Below, one piece after another: positions 14,427 through 14,427 of a stretch of 14,427 nt of DNA. Source of the DNA: an uncultured Phascolarctobacterium sp. Its GTDB lineage: Bacteria > Bacillota > Negativicutes > Acidaminococcales > Acidaminococcaceae. The translations under genes and the position numbers were made by a program. The notes beneath the pieces are model-generated. The model made no database searches. It saw only the letters and a list, made by a program, of their open reading frames with translations, and was not told the origin of the DNA. The stretch spans positions 1 through 14,427 of the forward strand of contig NZ_CAADXO010000033.1 of NCBI RefSeq assembly GCF_900753045.1, written 5' to 3'. Numbering within the stretch: the stretch's first letter is position 1; the number at the start of each line of letters is the position of its first letter.

Positions 14427-14427
14427 G

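Larger units (their letters stand above)
13692..14427 (-). mobile_element. Remnant of a mobilizable element (relaxase region)
   Basis: From the terminator T-tract to the window end, the coding signal switches to the - strand and to mobilization genes: an upstream region with hairpins, the first part of a DUF3847 gene, and the C-terminal part of a MobA/MobL-like relaxase. The order (DUF3847 then relaxase) matches Firmicutes mobilizable elements, but most of both genes is missing, so this is a deletion derivative. The element may continue beyond 14427. No integrase, attachment site or terminal repeat is visible inside the window. An assembly join between unrelated pieces is a real alternative. 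Confidence 0.7.

Overview
The window is chromosomal DNA of a Firmicutes-type bacterium with roughly 50% GC. It carries a Gram-positive-type replicative polymerase (PolC), the methylerythritol-phosphate (MEP) isoprenoid pathway, and the order frr, uppS, cdsA, dxr, rseP, ispG, proS, polC that is widespread in Firmicutes. The details (a ferredoxin gene between frr and uppS, DUF3783, YajQ, a PolC that looks exonuclease-less) make me think of the Negativicutes, perhaps an Acidaminococcaceae/Phascolarctobacterium-like organism. That placement is inference and no marker here fixes it.

Layout, all on the + strand up to 13.65 kb. (1) 3-621: the 3' end of frr, a 67-residue PASTA-like protein whose start codon overlaps the frr stop, and a 54-residue 2[4Fe-4S] ferredoxin, closed by an intrinsic terminator (645-686). 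(2) 744-7500: a compact cluster uppS-cdsA-dxr-rseP-ispG-proS with short gaps or a 1-base overlap. It joins MEP-pathway enzymes (Dxr, IspG), undecaprenyl diphosphate synthesis (UppS), CDP-diacylglycerol synthesis (CdsA), the site-2 membrane protease RseP and prolyl-tRNA synthetase, so it is an envelope-lipid and translation cluster. (3) 7570-8301: an MgtC/SapB-family membrane protein, followed by a 194-bp spacer holding a ~104-bp imperfect palindrome and a short partial second copy. (4) 8496-12622: polC, which appears to lack the proofreading exonuclease domain normally inserted in its PHP domain, and a DUF3783 gene. (5) 12671-13698: an extended -10 promoter, yajQ, a DUF1232 (YkvA-like) gene and a strong intrinsic terminator.

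(6) 13692-14427: an abrupt change to debris of a mobilizable element on the - strand. The start of a DUF3847 gene, with a good ribosome binding site, is joined out of frame to the C-terminal part of a MobA/MobL-like relaxase. The relaxase reading is itself cut off inside the T-tract of the chromosomal terminator. Upstream of DUF3847 (the right end of the window) lie several hairpins that could be an oriT or a regulatory region.

The points most worth following up are the exonuclease-less PolC with a small insertion beside the catalytic aspartates, the palindromic repeat pair upstream of polC, and the doubly truncated relaxase remnant fused to a transcription terminator. Most of the window is otherwise ordinary housekeeping DNA, and I do not see a clearly new multi-gene system in it.
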